Assembly: GCA_963509715.1 (NCBI GenBank)
Contig: CAUPCB010000028.1
Coordinates: forward strand, 1 to 21,048
Origin: JABCPE02 sp963509715
Lineage (GTDB): Bacteria > Bacteroidota > Bacteroidia > Flavobacteriales > Weeksellaceae
Length of the DNA stretch: 21,048 nucleotides
Reading direction: 5' to 3'
The position numbers were made by a program, and so were the translations under genes. The number at the start of each line of letters is the position of its first letter. Position 1 is the first letter of the stretch. The notes under the pieces are model-generated. The model was not told the origin of the DNA. It was given only the letters and a program-made list of their open reading frames with translations, and did no database searches. This document shows positions 14,868-21,048 of this stretch, in pieces.

Positions 14868-16268
14868 ATGACAAGTAAGAATAAGTTGTATTATGCATTA
14901 TTATTTATGTCTTCTTTCAGTTTTGGGCAGTCTTCTTCTGACCAGCTGAAAGAACTCATTAATAGTGCATTAGAAAGAGATGGGCAGTATCAGCAGCAAA
15001 ATCTGGAACTGCAATATGTGGATATTGACCAAAAGAGATTAACTGATACTTTCCTTCCGAAAGTAGAGCTGAAAGGAAAAGTAGGCTATATGGACACGCG
15101 GATAAATTACACTTCGCCAGAGATGGGAATTCCGCCATTTCCGCCTATATTCCCAGGGATGAAGATTCCCTCTCAGGATAATACTTTAGGGATTTCTGGG
15201 TTTTCGGGAGCATCTAAATTACAAGCTTCTGTGGTGCTTTTTTCAGGAGGAAAAGTAGGACATTTGAAAAAAGCCTTAAACGAGAAAAAACTTTCTCAAC
15301 AGGAGCTTTTATCCAGCAGTAAGAATGAAGTGATTACTTCTATTGCGAAAATTTATGACCAGTTTGCATTGGTTCATCAGTCTAAAAAAGTTTTAGATGA
15401 AAGCAAAAAAAGGCTGGAAATCAACAGAAAAACTGCAGAAAAAGCGCTGGGATACGGACTGATAACGCCGTATGATTTTAAGAAAATAGAACTGGCACAG
15501 GTCACGCTGGATACTAAAATGATAGAATACGAAGGAAAGCGCGAACTGCTTATCACTCAACTGCATATCCTCACAGGAATTGACAGAGAGCGCATCGCGG
15601 AGATAGAGCCAGACTTGCAGGTTTTAAACTATGTAGTGGAGGACAAATCCATAGAAAACAGACCTGAAATAAAAGCCCTAAACCATGGAATAGCCGCGGC
15701 AGAATACAAAATAAAAGCCGAGAAAACTTGGTGGATTCCAAAGGTGCAGCTTTCTACTTCGCTGTCTTACTTTGGGCTTTATGGTGACCATATTCAGACT
15801 TCTAATGATGTGGTTCCTCATTTGGTGAAAAAACTGGATATTCATACCAAACCACTTAGTCTTTTCCCGATGTTTAATGCTGGAATAGGCTTTAAATGGA
15901 GCCTTTTCGATGGGAATACAGGAAAACGAGAAGCTGAAAAAAGCAAGATAGACAAAATGGTTTTGGAGAACAAAAAAGCAGATTCACAGAGAAAATTGCA
16001 GCTGAATCTTGCAAATAATCAAACCAATTATGACATTGCTTTGGCGCAGATAGAATTAAAGGACAAAGCTCGTAAAATCGCCAAAAATGCATTAGACCAA
16101 GTGGAAAAAGAATTTCGCTACGGCGTGAAAAAATCTATGGATCTGATAGATGCTGAAAACGATTTGGAAAAGGCTGAATTAGAATACAAAACGGCTGTGT
16201 TTAACCAAAGAAGAGCAGCGATAGAGCTGATGAAATCTACACAAAACTTAGATGTAGAAAAATTTTAA
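14868..16268 (+). CDS. TolC-family outer-membrane efflux protein
   Basis: A 466-residue outer-membrane channel subunit. The signal peptide ends around residue 20 (MSSFSFGQ). Two outer-membrane-efflux-protein repeats follow, roughly 25-245 and 265-460, each rich in long amphipathic helices (for example KKALNEKKLSQQELLSSSKN and LIDAENDLEKAELEYKTAVF). Barrel strands are suggested by LPKVELKGKVGYMDTRINY and GIGFKWSLFDG. Length and layout match the TolC/OprM superfamily. It is the first gene of an operon with an HlyD-like adaptor and an ABC-2 permease, so the trimeric channel probably completes a tripartite pump or secretion path across the envelope. Substrate unknown. Confidence 0.9.
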   Translation: MTSKNKLYYALLFMSSFSFGQSSSDQLKELINSALERDGQYQQQNLELQYVDIDQKRLTDTFLPKVELKGKVGYMDTRINYTSPEMGIPPFPPIFPGMKIPSQDNTLGISGFSGASKLQASVVLFSGGKVGHLKKALNEKKLSQQELLSSSKNEVITSIAKIYDQFALVHQSKKVLDESKKRLEINRKTAEKALGYGLITPYDFKKIELAQVTLDTKMIEYEGKRELLITQLHILTGIDRERIAEIEPDLQVLNYVVEDKSIENRPEIKALNHGIAAAEYKIKAEKTWWIPKVQLSTSLSYFGLYGDHIQTSNDVVPHLVKKLDIHTKPLSLFPMFNAGIGFKWSLFDGNTGKREAEKSKIDKMVLENKKADSQRKLQLNLANNQTNYDIALAQIELKDKARKIAKNALDQVEKEFRYGVKKSMDLIDAENDLEKAELEYKTAVFNQRRAAIELMKSTQNLDVEKF

Positions 16269-16317
16269 TAACAAACAAACTGAATAATTTTAACAACCAA
16301 ATAAAATCAACAAAGAA

Positions 16318-17298
16318 ATGAAACTAAACGATATAAAAATTAAAAATAATGCTGTAAAATCTGCTCTTTTATTGACTGCATTTGCAATGGTTTCTTGTAA
16401 CAGCGAAAAGCAGGAAAGCGCAGTGGAAGGAAAAGTAAAAAAAGAAGTGATTTCTTTCGCGCCGAAAATCACAGGGCGAATTTTGGAAATCTATGTAGAA
16501 GAAGGGCAGACGGTAAAGGCAGGAGATACACTCGCGAAGATAGATGCGCCGGAGATTTCGGCTAAAATAGCTCAGGCACAGGGAGCAACTCACGCAGCGA
16601 CTGCACAAGCTGAGATGGCAAGAAATGGCGCTACGGCAAACCAATTAAGCCAGCTAAGAGCCAAAGAAAGAGGACTTCGTGAGCAGTATGAATACGCACA
16701 AAAATCATACAACAGAGCTACTAATATGTTCAAAGACAGTCTGATGTCGCCACAGGCATACGATGAAGTTATCGCTAAATACCAAGGCGCAAAAGCGCAA
16801 TATGATGCGGTAATCGCGGAACTGAAAGATGTGGAAAACGGAACTCGGTATGAAAGAATCGGTATGGCAGCTGGACAGGCTGAGCAGGCAGCAGGAGCAT
16901 TGCAAGAGGCTAGAGTAGCCTATTCTGAGCGATATGTGATTGCTACCAGCGATATGGAAATAGAATCTATCACACTTCATAAAGGTGAGCTGGCGACAGC
17001 TGGATTTGCGCTGTTCAATGGATATCTGCCAGAGAGCACTTATTTCAGATTTACTGTTCCAGAAGGGCAGATTGCAAAATACCAAAAAGGGCAGTCTGTA
17101 AATATGGAAGTAGTGTATAACAAAGCTGCTGTTTCAGGGAAGATAATGACAATAAAACAATTGACCAAATATGCCGATGTGACCACTGCTTTCCCTGATT
17201 ATAAAATGCAGGAAGCTGTTTATGAAATAAAAGTAAAACCACAGGATATTCAACAAACAAAAAATATCTTGGTAAACTCTAATGTAATCCTAAAATAA
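16318..17298 (+). CDS. HlyD-family periplasmic adaptor (membrane fusion protein), lipoprotein
   Basis: A 326-residue adaptor. The N-terminal signal has a lipobox AMVSC with Cys27, so it is lipid-anchored rather than helix-anchored. The biotinyl-lipoyl-like half-motif follows directly (SFAPKITGRILEIYVEEGQT, then VKAGDTLAKIDAPE). A long coiled-coil hairpin spans about 80-195 (AQAQGATHAATAQAEMARNG and later AAGQAEQAAGALQEARVAYS), then the second lipoyl half and a beta-barrel (about 205-320). The adaptor bridges inner-membrane permease and TolC. Its stop TAA overlaps the next ATG by one base (TAATG), indicating translational coupling to the permease. Confidence 0.9.
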   Translation: MKLNDIKIKNNAVKSALLLTAFAMVSCNSEKQESAVEGKVKKEVISFAPKITGRILEIYVEEGQTVKAGDTLAKIDAPEISAKIAQAQGATHAATAQAEMARNGATANQLSQLRAKERGLREQYEYAQKSYNRATNMFKDSLMSPQAYDEVIAKYQGAKAQYDAVIAELKDVENGTRYERIGMAAGQAEQAAGALQEARVAYSERYVIATSDMEIESITLHKGELATAGFALFNGYLPESTYFRFTVPEGQIAKYQKGQSVNMEVVYNKAAVSGKIMTIKQLTKYADVTTAFPDYKMQEAVYEIKVKPQDIQQTKNILVNSNVILK

Positions 17299-18476
17299 TG
17301 AAAAAGTTTATTCACTTACTAAAGCGTGAGTTTAAAATATTCTTAGCAAATGACACCCTGCGAAGTGTATTTATCCTTGCGCCCATAGTTTACGGACTGC
17401 TCATTGGGTTTACTTACAAAGAAGGAAAAGTGGACAATCTCCCAGTGATAGTCATAGACCAAGACCATACGCCTACTTCTTCCATGGTGGTGGATATGCT
17501 GGGAGACAATAAAACGATAAAAGTCCTCCACTATGCCCAAGAGCCGCTAAGACTGGAAGATGAAGTCATCAAGACAAAAGCTGCCGCAGTGGTGAAAATC
17601 CCTGAAAACTTTGAGAAAGATATATTGCTGAGAAAATATCCTGAAATAAATGTTTATGTGAATACAGGAAACATTCTTACTGCGAATTTCTCCTCTAAAG
17701 CGATTCAGGTGACGCTCGGGACATTGTCCGCAGGAATGGAAATGAAAACCCTCCAAAAGAGAGGTGCCAATGCAGAACAGGCAAAGATGCAGTATGAACC
17801 CTTCAAGGCGAACTACATCACGATGTTTAATACCACTTCCAATTATCTTATTTTCATGTGGCCTGCTATGATGGGCGTGGTTTTCCAGCAGGTGGTGCTG
17901 CTTGCTATGGCGGTGAGTTTCGCTTCGGATTTCCGTAGAAAATCTTTCTTGGAAAATTATAAAGGTAGTCCTGCCATTCTAATGCTCATCATGAAATGTC
18001 TTCCTATCTGGATAATTTCTGTGGTGAATATCCTTATACTTTCGGTGATGGGCTTGTATTTTAAAATACCTGTCTTAGAAAATATATTTGGTTTTGCGAT
18101 TCTTGTTACGGTTTTCATCATGACCTGCACATTTTTGGGCGCGCTTTTCAGTGTTCTCTTGCCGAATGCGTTGAAAGCAACGCAGTTTCTGATGATTACC
18201 GCTTCGCCGGCGTTCATCATCGGTGGATTTACTTGGCCAAGCAGTGCGATGCCCACAGCGATACAATATTTGGCGAACATCATTCCGCTGACGCCATTTT
18301 TGGAAGCCTTTAAGATTATCCTTATCCAAAAGGGAAGTTTTGAGCTGACTTATCCATATCTTCAGCATTTGCTGATTTTGATGGCGGTTTATTTTGTGCT
18401 GTGTGTTTTGGCTTTAAAATTAAAAGTAAGAAAGCTTTCACCAGTAGAAAAAGAAGAGGAAGAAGAAAATTTTTAA
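17298..18476 (+). CDS. ABC-2 type transporter permease (YbhS/YhhJ-like)
   Basis: A 392-residue inner-membrane protein of the ABC2_membrane_3 type. Helix 1 (about 23-39) precedes a large periplasmic domain (about 40-180, containing VIVIDQDHTPTSSMVVDML), then five helices (about 182-208, 234-254, 262-288, 296-312, 356-376) and an acidic tail (EKEEEEENF). Motifs GGFTWP (309-314) and PLTPFLEAFK (330-339) are typical of this group. In E. coli the related YbhFSR and YhiI-RbbA-YhhJ systems pair such permeases with an HlyD adaptor and an ATPase; here no ATP-binding protein and no second permease is encoded in the operon. It may form a homodimer and borrow an ATPase encoded elsewhere. Drug or lipid export is possible, but the substrate cannot be read. 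Confidence 0.88.
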   Translation: MKKFIHLLKREFKIFLANDTLRSVFILAPIVYGLLIGFTYKEGKVDNLPVIVIDQDHTPTSSMVVDMLGDNKTIKVLHYAQEPLRLEDEVIKTKAAAVVKIPENFEKDILLRKYPEINVYVNTGNILTANFSSKAIQVTLGTLSAGMEMKTLQKRGANAEQAKMQYEPFKANYITMFNTTSNYLIFMWPAMMGVVFQQVVLLAMAVSFASDFRRKSFLENYKGSPAILMLIMKCLPIWIISVVNILILSVMGLYFKIPVLENIFGFAILVTVFIMTCTFLGALFSVLLPNALKATQFLMITASPAFIIGGFTWPSSAMPTAIQYLANIIPLTPFLEAFKIILIQKGSFELTYPYLQHLLILMAVYFVLCVLALKLKVRKLSPVEKEEEEENF

Positions 18477-18495
18477 ACCTAAAAAAATAAACAAA

Positions 18496-18528
18496 ATGAA
18501 GAGGGTAAAGTGGTTGTTATATGTTTAG
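18496..18528 (+). other. Ten-codon mini-ORF, possible relic of a lost gene start
   Basis: ATG preceded by an A-rich leader (AAATAAACAAA) like those of the other operon genes encodes MKRVKWLLYV and then TAG. The peptide looks like the first residues of a membrane or exported protein. It lies between the permease stop and the operon terminator. It could be a remnant of a deleted downstream gene, or chance. Confidence 0.25.
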
Positions 18529-18540
18529 TTTGTTTGTTTG

Positions 18541-18573
18541 AATGCCTTGGTTGAAAAAGTCAAGGCATTTTTT
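18541..18573 (+). terminator. Rho-independent terminator of the efflux operon
   Basis: A 9-bp perfect stem (18541-18549 with 18561-18569), extendable by one wobble, followed by a T-run to 18573. It separates the permease from the downstream regulator and shows that an upstream in-frame ATG at 18542 is not the regulator start. Confidence 0.8.
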
Positions 18574-18598
18574 AGTAAATTGCACCAAAATTTTAGCA

Positions 18599-19156
18599 AT
18601 GATATTAGATTATCTCAGTCAGCATGTGACTATCAACGAGACGATTAAGGCTTTTTTTGAAAAAGAGTGTATCAGAGAATTTTACGAAGAAGGCAGCGAA
18701 ATAAGCGGCTGCGGGCAGTTTAACCGAAAGATATATTTCGTGGAGGAAGGTCTTACGCGGACTTTTTACTATGAAAAAGGCAAAGATATCACGAGTAATT
18801 TCTACACCGAGGGTAAAATCATGGCGCAGATAGATACCATCTACAACGGCGAACCCTCGCGCTACGGCATACAGGCTATAGAGAAAAGTGTCATCGTTTC
18901 CTGCGAATACCACAAGCTGGAAGCCACACTGAATGTCTCTAAGGAATATTCTGAGTTCAGCAGATTCGTTCTGGGAAAACTAATGACGCAGATGCAGGAG
19001 CGGATAGCCTCCCTGCAATACATGACCGCAAAAGAAAAATACAGCCACCTGATGGAGAAAAATCCCAGCATCATACTAAGGGCGCCGCTCGGTATGGTGG
19101 CTTCTTACCTTGGAATTACGCAGGAAACCCTGAGCAGGATAAGAAGTAATGGCTGA
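18599..19156 (+). CDS. Crp/Fnr-family transcriptional regulator
   Basis: A 185-residue regulator. I chose the ATG at 18599 because the longer frame (ATG 18542) begins inside the terminator hairpin and adds a non-conserved stretch. Residues 1-110 form a cNMP-binding-like beta-roll (KIYFVEEGLTRTFYYEKGKD), followed by the long dimerisation helix (about 113-140) and a helix-turn-helix with the usual Bacteroidetes ending LGMVASYLGITQETLSRIR (164-182). The short C-terminus without an extended wing is normal for this subgroup. The N-terminal cysteine cluster of true FNR is absent (only Cys24, Cys38 and Cys102), and canonical cAMP-binding residues are not evident, so the ligand is unknown. Proximity to the efflux operon and to the TTGAT-N4-ATCAA site suggests local control. 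The reading frame ends abruptly at the boundary of the accessory region, but the length is normal. Confidence 0.85.
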   Translation: MILDYLSQHVTINETIKAFFEKECIREFYEEGSEISGCGQFNRKIYFVEEGLTRTFYYEKGKDITSNFYTEGKIMAQIDTIYNGEPSRYGIQAIEKSVIVSCEYHKLEATLNVSKEYSEFSRFVLGKLMTQMQERIASLQYMTAKEKYSHLMEKNPSIILRAPLGMVASYLGITQETLSRIRSNG

Positions 19157-19159
19157 TAA

Positions 19160-19326
19160 ACCTTCTCTTTGTTCTCAAATTTTATCTTGCTTAATTGGTC
19201 GTTTTCTATGATTTTTGCCTGCTTGTCATAGACATTATGATGCAGTTCTCCAGTTCTTGGAATGGTTCAATTTTTGGAATAATGGAGTAGTTCTTTTACA
19301 ATAAATAATATACCAATCCATTTTAT
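19160..19326 (-). pseudogene. Degraded gene fragment downstream of the DUF4279 gene
   Basis: On the minus strand an ATG at 19326, overlapping the end of the DUF4279 gene, opens 32 codons (MKNKMDWYIIYCKRTTPLFQ and so on) ending in TAA at about 19228. A different frame over and beyond this point reads like coding sequence without a start (GELHHNVYDKQAKIIENDQL, then SKIKFENKEK) and continues toward the end of the Crp/Fnr gene. Joining the two needs one frameshift near WRTGEL. I do not recognise the family. This could be a decayed cassette gene or chance open frames. Confidence 0.3.
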
Positions 19327-19757
19327 TCTTCATCTAAAGGAGGATAATAAATGTCAAAATCAAACTCAGCATTTACTTCTCTTATAAAAGCGTTATATCT
19401 TTTATCTAAATGTACCCATGGTACGCTTTCTTCTCTATTATTAAGAAAAATGGCACAAGAAAATTCGCAAGAGTACTTTTCAGAATATTTCTTTAAAATA
19501 TTTATTTTAGGCTCTAACACATCCAAAATTTTATTCATTTGGTCTTCAAAACTATCCTTGTTTTCATAAGGTGTTCCATAAATCCAGCCATTTACTTTAG
19601 CTAATCTTGAATTTACAAAATTTGGATTTATTTTTGTTCCTTTGATATAAACTTTATATGGGATCAATCCTAGTTCTTGTGTTATCATTTCTGCAGTAAT
19701 ATCTTCATATTCCCAAATGCAGAATCTTAAGTTTAGGTCATTCTCTATTTTTGCCAT
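19323..19757 (-). CDS. DUF4279 domain-containing protein
   Basis: A 144-residue soluble protein that fits the DUF4279 pattern from end to end: an early strand (LNLRFCIWEYEDITAEMITQ), the ELGLIPYKVYIKGTK segment with the conserved LGL.P, a mid Trp in NGWIYGTPYENK, a helix with paired leucines (MNKILDVLEPKINILKKY) and the acidic terminal strand (AEFDFDIYYPP). It has no signal peptide or membrane helix. DUF4279 has no firm biochemical function; members are often found as small orphan genes in accessory regions and near polymorphic toxin loci, where an immunity role has been suggested by context. Here it is the first of several small minus-strand genes, consistent with but not proof of that role. 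Confidence 0.75.
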   Translation of the reverse strand: MAKIENDLNLRFCIWEYEDITAEMITQELGLIPYKVYIKGTKINPNFVNSRLAKVNGWIYGTPYENKDSFEDQMNKILDVLEPKINILKKYSEKYSCEFSCAIFLNNREESVPWVHLDKRYNAFIREVNAEFDFDIYYPPLDEE

Positions 19758-20062
19758 TTTTAGAATATTTTTGTTGAAAATTGTGATTGGTAGTTAGGAG
19801 AATATTCTTGTATTATATAAAGAGTCATCATAAACAATGGTACTGCACGAGAAAAAGTCATATCAAGTAGTTTCAATTCCTTAACTGGTGCGATTGATAT
19901 AGATTGTAAATTTAGGTAAAAAACATTCATTAAACCCAATAAAACGGTGAAAATTTGTGCATTTTTTTCGTGCAAAAGTCGTCGATGTCAAAAACCCCAA
20001 AACATGGGAGACCGACAACTGGAAGATTTATAAAAAGTTCTCCATAGTGTCTATGTTTTTGC
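19758..20062. other. Gap without a confident gene, containing a less AT-rich block
   Basis: This 305-base stretch holds no convincing gene. A 71-codon frame on the minus strand (19760-19975, MHEKNAQIFTVLLGLMNVFY...) is open but resembles no family; its second part (SRAVPLFMMTLYIIQEYSPN) could be a decayed C-terminus. From about 19945 the composition becomes less AT-rich than its neighbours, and the block continues into the 3' end of the next gene (see the candidate repeat). No TAnnTTTG box for the DUF4279 gene was found here. Confidence 0.5.
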
Positions 20063-20100
20063 CTACAGTCTCCTTGTAGAGCCATTTTTCGTATTAGAGT
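19945..20100. repeat. Candidate dispersed repeat or gene relic
   Basis: A less AT-rich block in an AT-rich neighbourhood. It is open on the plus strand (RAKVVDVKNPKTWETDNWKI, then YKKFSIVSMFLPTVSL and a stop, with TGA before it) and on the minus strand (GELFINLPVVGLPCFGVFDI...KMHKFSPFYWV), but neither frame has a plausible start and full gene. It contains two small inverted repeats (CATAG-TGT-CTATG at 20043-20055 and CTACA-N7-TGTAG at 20063-20079). It forms the 3' end of the neighbouring membrane protein gene. Copy number cannot be judged from one window. Confidence 0.3.
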
Positions 20101-20503
20101 TTTGTGATTTTTTCTTTTTTTCAAAATAGAATATTCCAGCATAAAAAGAAAAAATACAAATAATACAAGGAATGATGGATTTGTATAAAACATTTGTGTT
20201 GATTTCCTCCTCTGAATAGGTTGACCAGCAAGCATATCGATGAGAAAATTCCACTTTATTAGCATATAACCAAAAAGCCAAGACAATAAGAAGCAAAATA
20301 TACTTAGCAATAGGTTTTTCAATAGGCTTAAAAATAATGCTATATAAAAATACAAGGCAAAATTGGATAGGCATAAAATGGAAAATTCCTGTAATGATAT
20401 CGCTTTTTCCATCGATACAAGAATATCCATTTGGTAGGAATAGAATCATTTGAAGGCTACCAACAATCACGGATAGGATGCTTATTTTAATACTTTCTTT
20501 CAT
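20063..20503 (-). CDS. Small four-helix membrane protein, hypothetical
   Basis: A 146-residue protein with about four hydrophobic helices (about residues 7-25, 43-60, 66-83, 108-127) and a loop between the third and fourth rich in charged and aromatic residues (KVEFSHRYACWSTYSEEE). The tail is basic and low-complexity (FEKKKKSQNSNTKNGSTRRL) and runs into the less AT-rich block, so the original C-terminus may have been replaced. Its ATG overlaps the stop of the upstream gene (ATGA at 20500-20503), so the two are translationally coupled. A longer overlapping frame (19930-20430) is rejected. I do not recognise a family; small multi-helix proteins in such clusters are sometimes immunity proteins against membrane-active toxins, which is inference. 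Confidence 0.6.
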   Translation of the reverse strand: MKESIKISILSVIVGSLQMILFLPNGYSCIDGKSDIITGIFHFMPIQFCLVFLYSIIFKPIEKPIAKYILLLIVLAFWLYANKVEFSHRYACWSTYSEEEINTNVLYKSIIPCIICIFSFYAGIFYFEKKKKSQNSNTKNGSTRRL

Positions 20504-20901
20504 TTTCTGTAATTTCTTGTGTATTCATATTCATTATAAGTATTACATTCATACCCTAAATGAATGATATAGTGCTTAAATCTTGGTTTTAAGGCGATAC
20601 TATCCAATTTGTTTTTTATGTAGATGGCTTTTTCTTTGGAAGATAGAGTATCTGCGCAAGGGATATCCTCTATATATACCGTATAGGTAGTATCTTTTTC
20701 TAGATCATATTCGGGCGAGATGGTTATTTCATTGGTTTTAAAAACTACTTTTAAATGTTCGGTAAGCTGTTTTTCGGCTTCGGTTCGTTCCAAAGCATTA
20801 GGAGTTGTAAACCAATACACTATGAATAAACCATATCTTACAAATATAAAAACAGCTATCAATAGACCTAAAAGGGCAAATATGATTGTTTTATGTTTCA
20901 T
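20500..20901 (-). CDS. Single-helix membrane-anchored protein, hypothetical
   Basis: A 133-residue protein with one N-terminal hydrophobic helix (residues 6-30, IIFALLGLLIAVFIFVRYGL) acting as signal anchor, and a soluble domain outside the cytoplasm (about 35-133) with alternating helix and strands (EAEKQLTEHLKVVFKTNEIT, TYTVYIEDIPCADTL, FKHYIIHLGYE). Two cysteines in that domain (PCADTL and GYECNTY) could form a disulfide. It is the first gene of a two-gene unit: its TGA overlaps the ATG of the four-helix protein. Family and function are not recognised. The gap to the preceding partial gene is 49 bases, AT-rich, without a TAnnTTTG match. Confidence 0.6.
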   Translation of the reverse strand: MKHKTIIFALLGLLIAVFIFVRYGLFIVYWFTTPNALERTEAEKQLTEHLKVVFKTNEITISPEYDLEKDTTYTVYIEDIPCADTLSSKEKAIYIKNKLDSIALKPRFKHYIIHLGYECNTYNEYEYTRNYRK

Positions 20902-20950
20902 ATTAGGGTATAAGCATACTTTATAAAAGTTTCTTTTATTGTATATGTTT

Positions 20951-21048
20951 TTATATAATCACACTTTTCCATTTTTCAGGGTCTCTGTTTTCAGGCAAAT
21001 ACTGTTCTTTGATAGTATCTAATAGCCAGCGACCCTCTACAAGTTTGT
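20951..21048 (-). CDS. C-terminal end of an unidentified protein (gene starts outside the window)
   Basis: The minus-strand frame is open from the window edge to TAA at 20951-20953, giving 31 residues plus part of a codon: KLVEGRWLLDTIKEQYLPEN and then RDPEKWKSVII. The mix of charged and aromatic residues looks like genuine coding sequence and the frame is in line with the small genes that follow. The fragment is too short to assign. Given the neighbours, it could be a further accessory gene or the end of a toxin-type protein, but this is not supported by a recognised motif. Confidence 0.55.
   Translation of the reverse strand, partial: KLVEGRWLLDTIKEQYLPENRDPEKWKSVII

Noticed and set aside
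18542..18598. Longer N-terminus for the Crp/Fnr regulator from ATG 18542
   Set aside because: The first codons lie in the operon terminator hairpin, and the extra residues do not resemble the start of the family; the ATG at 18599 gives the normal length.
19930..20430. A 166-codon minus-strand frame overlapping the four-helix membrane protein gene
   Set aside because: It overlaps the better-supported frame 20063-20503, which is coupled by ATGA to its upstream gene and has a cleaner membrane topology. The C-terminal part comes from the less AT-rich block.

Overview
The window looks like a chromosomal stretch of a low-GC flavobacterium (Bacteroidetes, probably near the Chryseobacterium/Elizabethkingia/Riemerella group). 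The signs are TAnnTTTG-type promoter boxes upstream of many genes, A-rich leaders in place of strong Shine-Dalgarno sequences, a TonB-dependent receptor with an N-terminal carboxypeptidase-regulatory-like domain, short Crp/Fnr-family regulators, tRNA genes without encoded CCA, and several lipoprotein signal peptides. Genus-level placement is inference.

Left part (1-8060): the 3' end of a large YfhO-family membrane protein abuts a GT-B glycosyltransferase; both are cell-envelope functions. They converge, across a shared hairpin terminator, on a Tat-exported PhoA-family alkaline phosphatase. A divergent intergenic region separates this from a siderophore-type TonB-dependent receptor with its own terminator.

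Middle (8069-14293): a small hypothetical lipoprotein is followed by an operon-like run of mtnN (MTA/SAH nucleosidase), two DUF3526-type ABC-2 permeases and their ATPase. mtnN is interrupted by an in-frame TAA at codon 173, where the family has its ribose-binding glutamate; the same frame stays open and recognisable to a normal C-terminus. A convergent pair on the minus strand follows: a lipoprotein N-acetylmuramoyl-L-alanine amidase with a peptidoglycan-binding tail, and a 103-residue two-helix membrane protein.

Centre-right (14353-19156): a Ser(GCT)-Pro(TGG)-Arg(TCT) tRNA cluster with a clear promoter and terminator, then a tripartite efflux operon (TolC-like, HlyD-like lipoprotein, one ABC-2 permease, no ATPase). 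A Crp/Fnr-family regulator follows the operon terminator. An exact TTGAT-N4-ATCAA palindrome, the FNR-type site, lies upstream of the operon and suggests a regulatory link.

Right edge (19157-21048): the character changes to small, AT-rich, minus-strand accessory genes: a DUF4279 protein, two overlapping small membrane proteins, gene fragments, a less AT-rich sequence block that looks like a repeat or relic, and the C-terminus of a gene that begins outside the window. The layout resembles an immunity-gene/relic array next to a polymorphic toxin locus, but no toxin is visible. I see no CRISPR array, transposase, rRNA gene or clear novel multi-gene system; the best leads are the mtnN nonsense codon, the FNR-like site and the right-edge accessory cluster.
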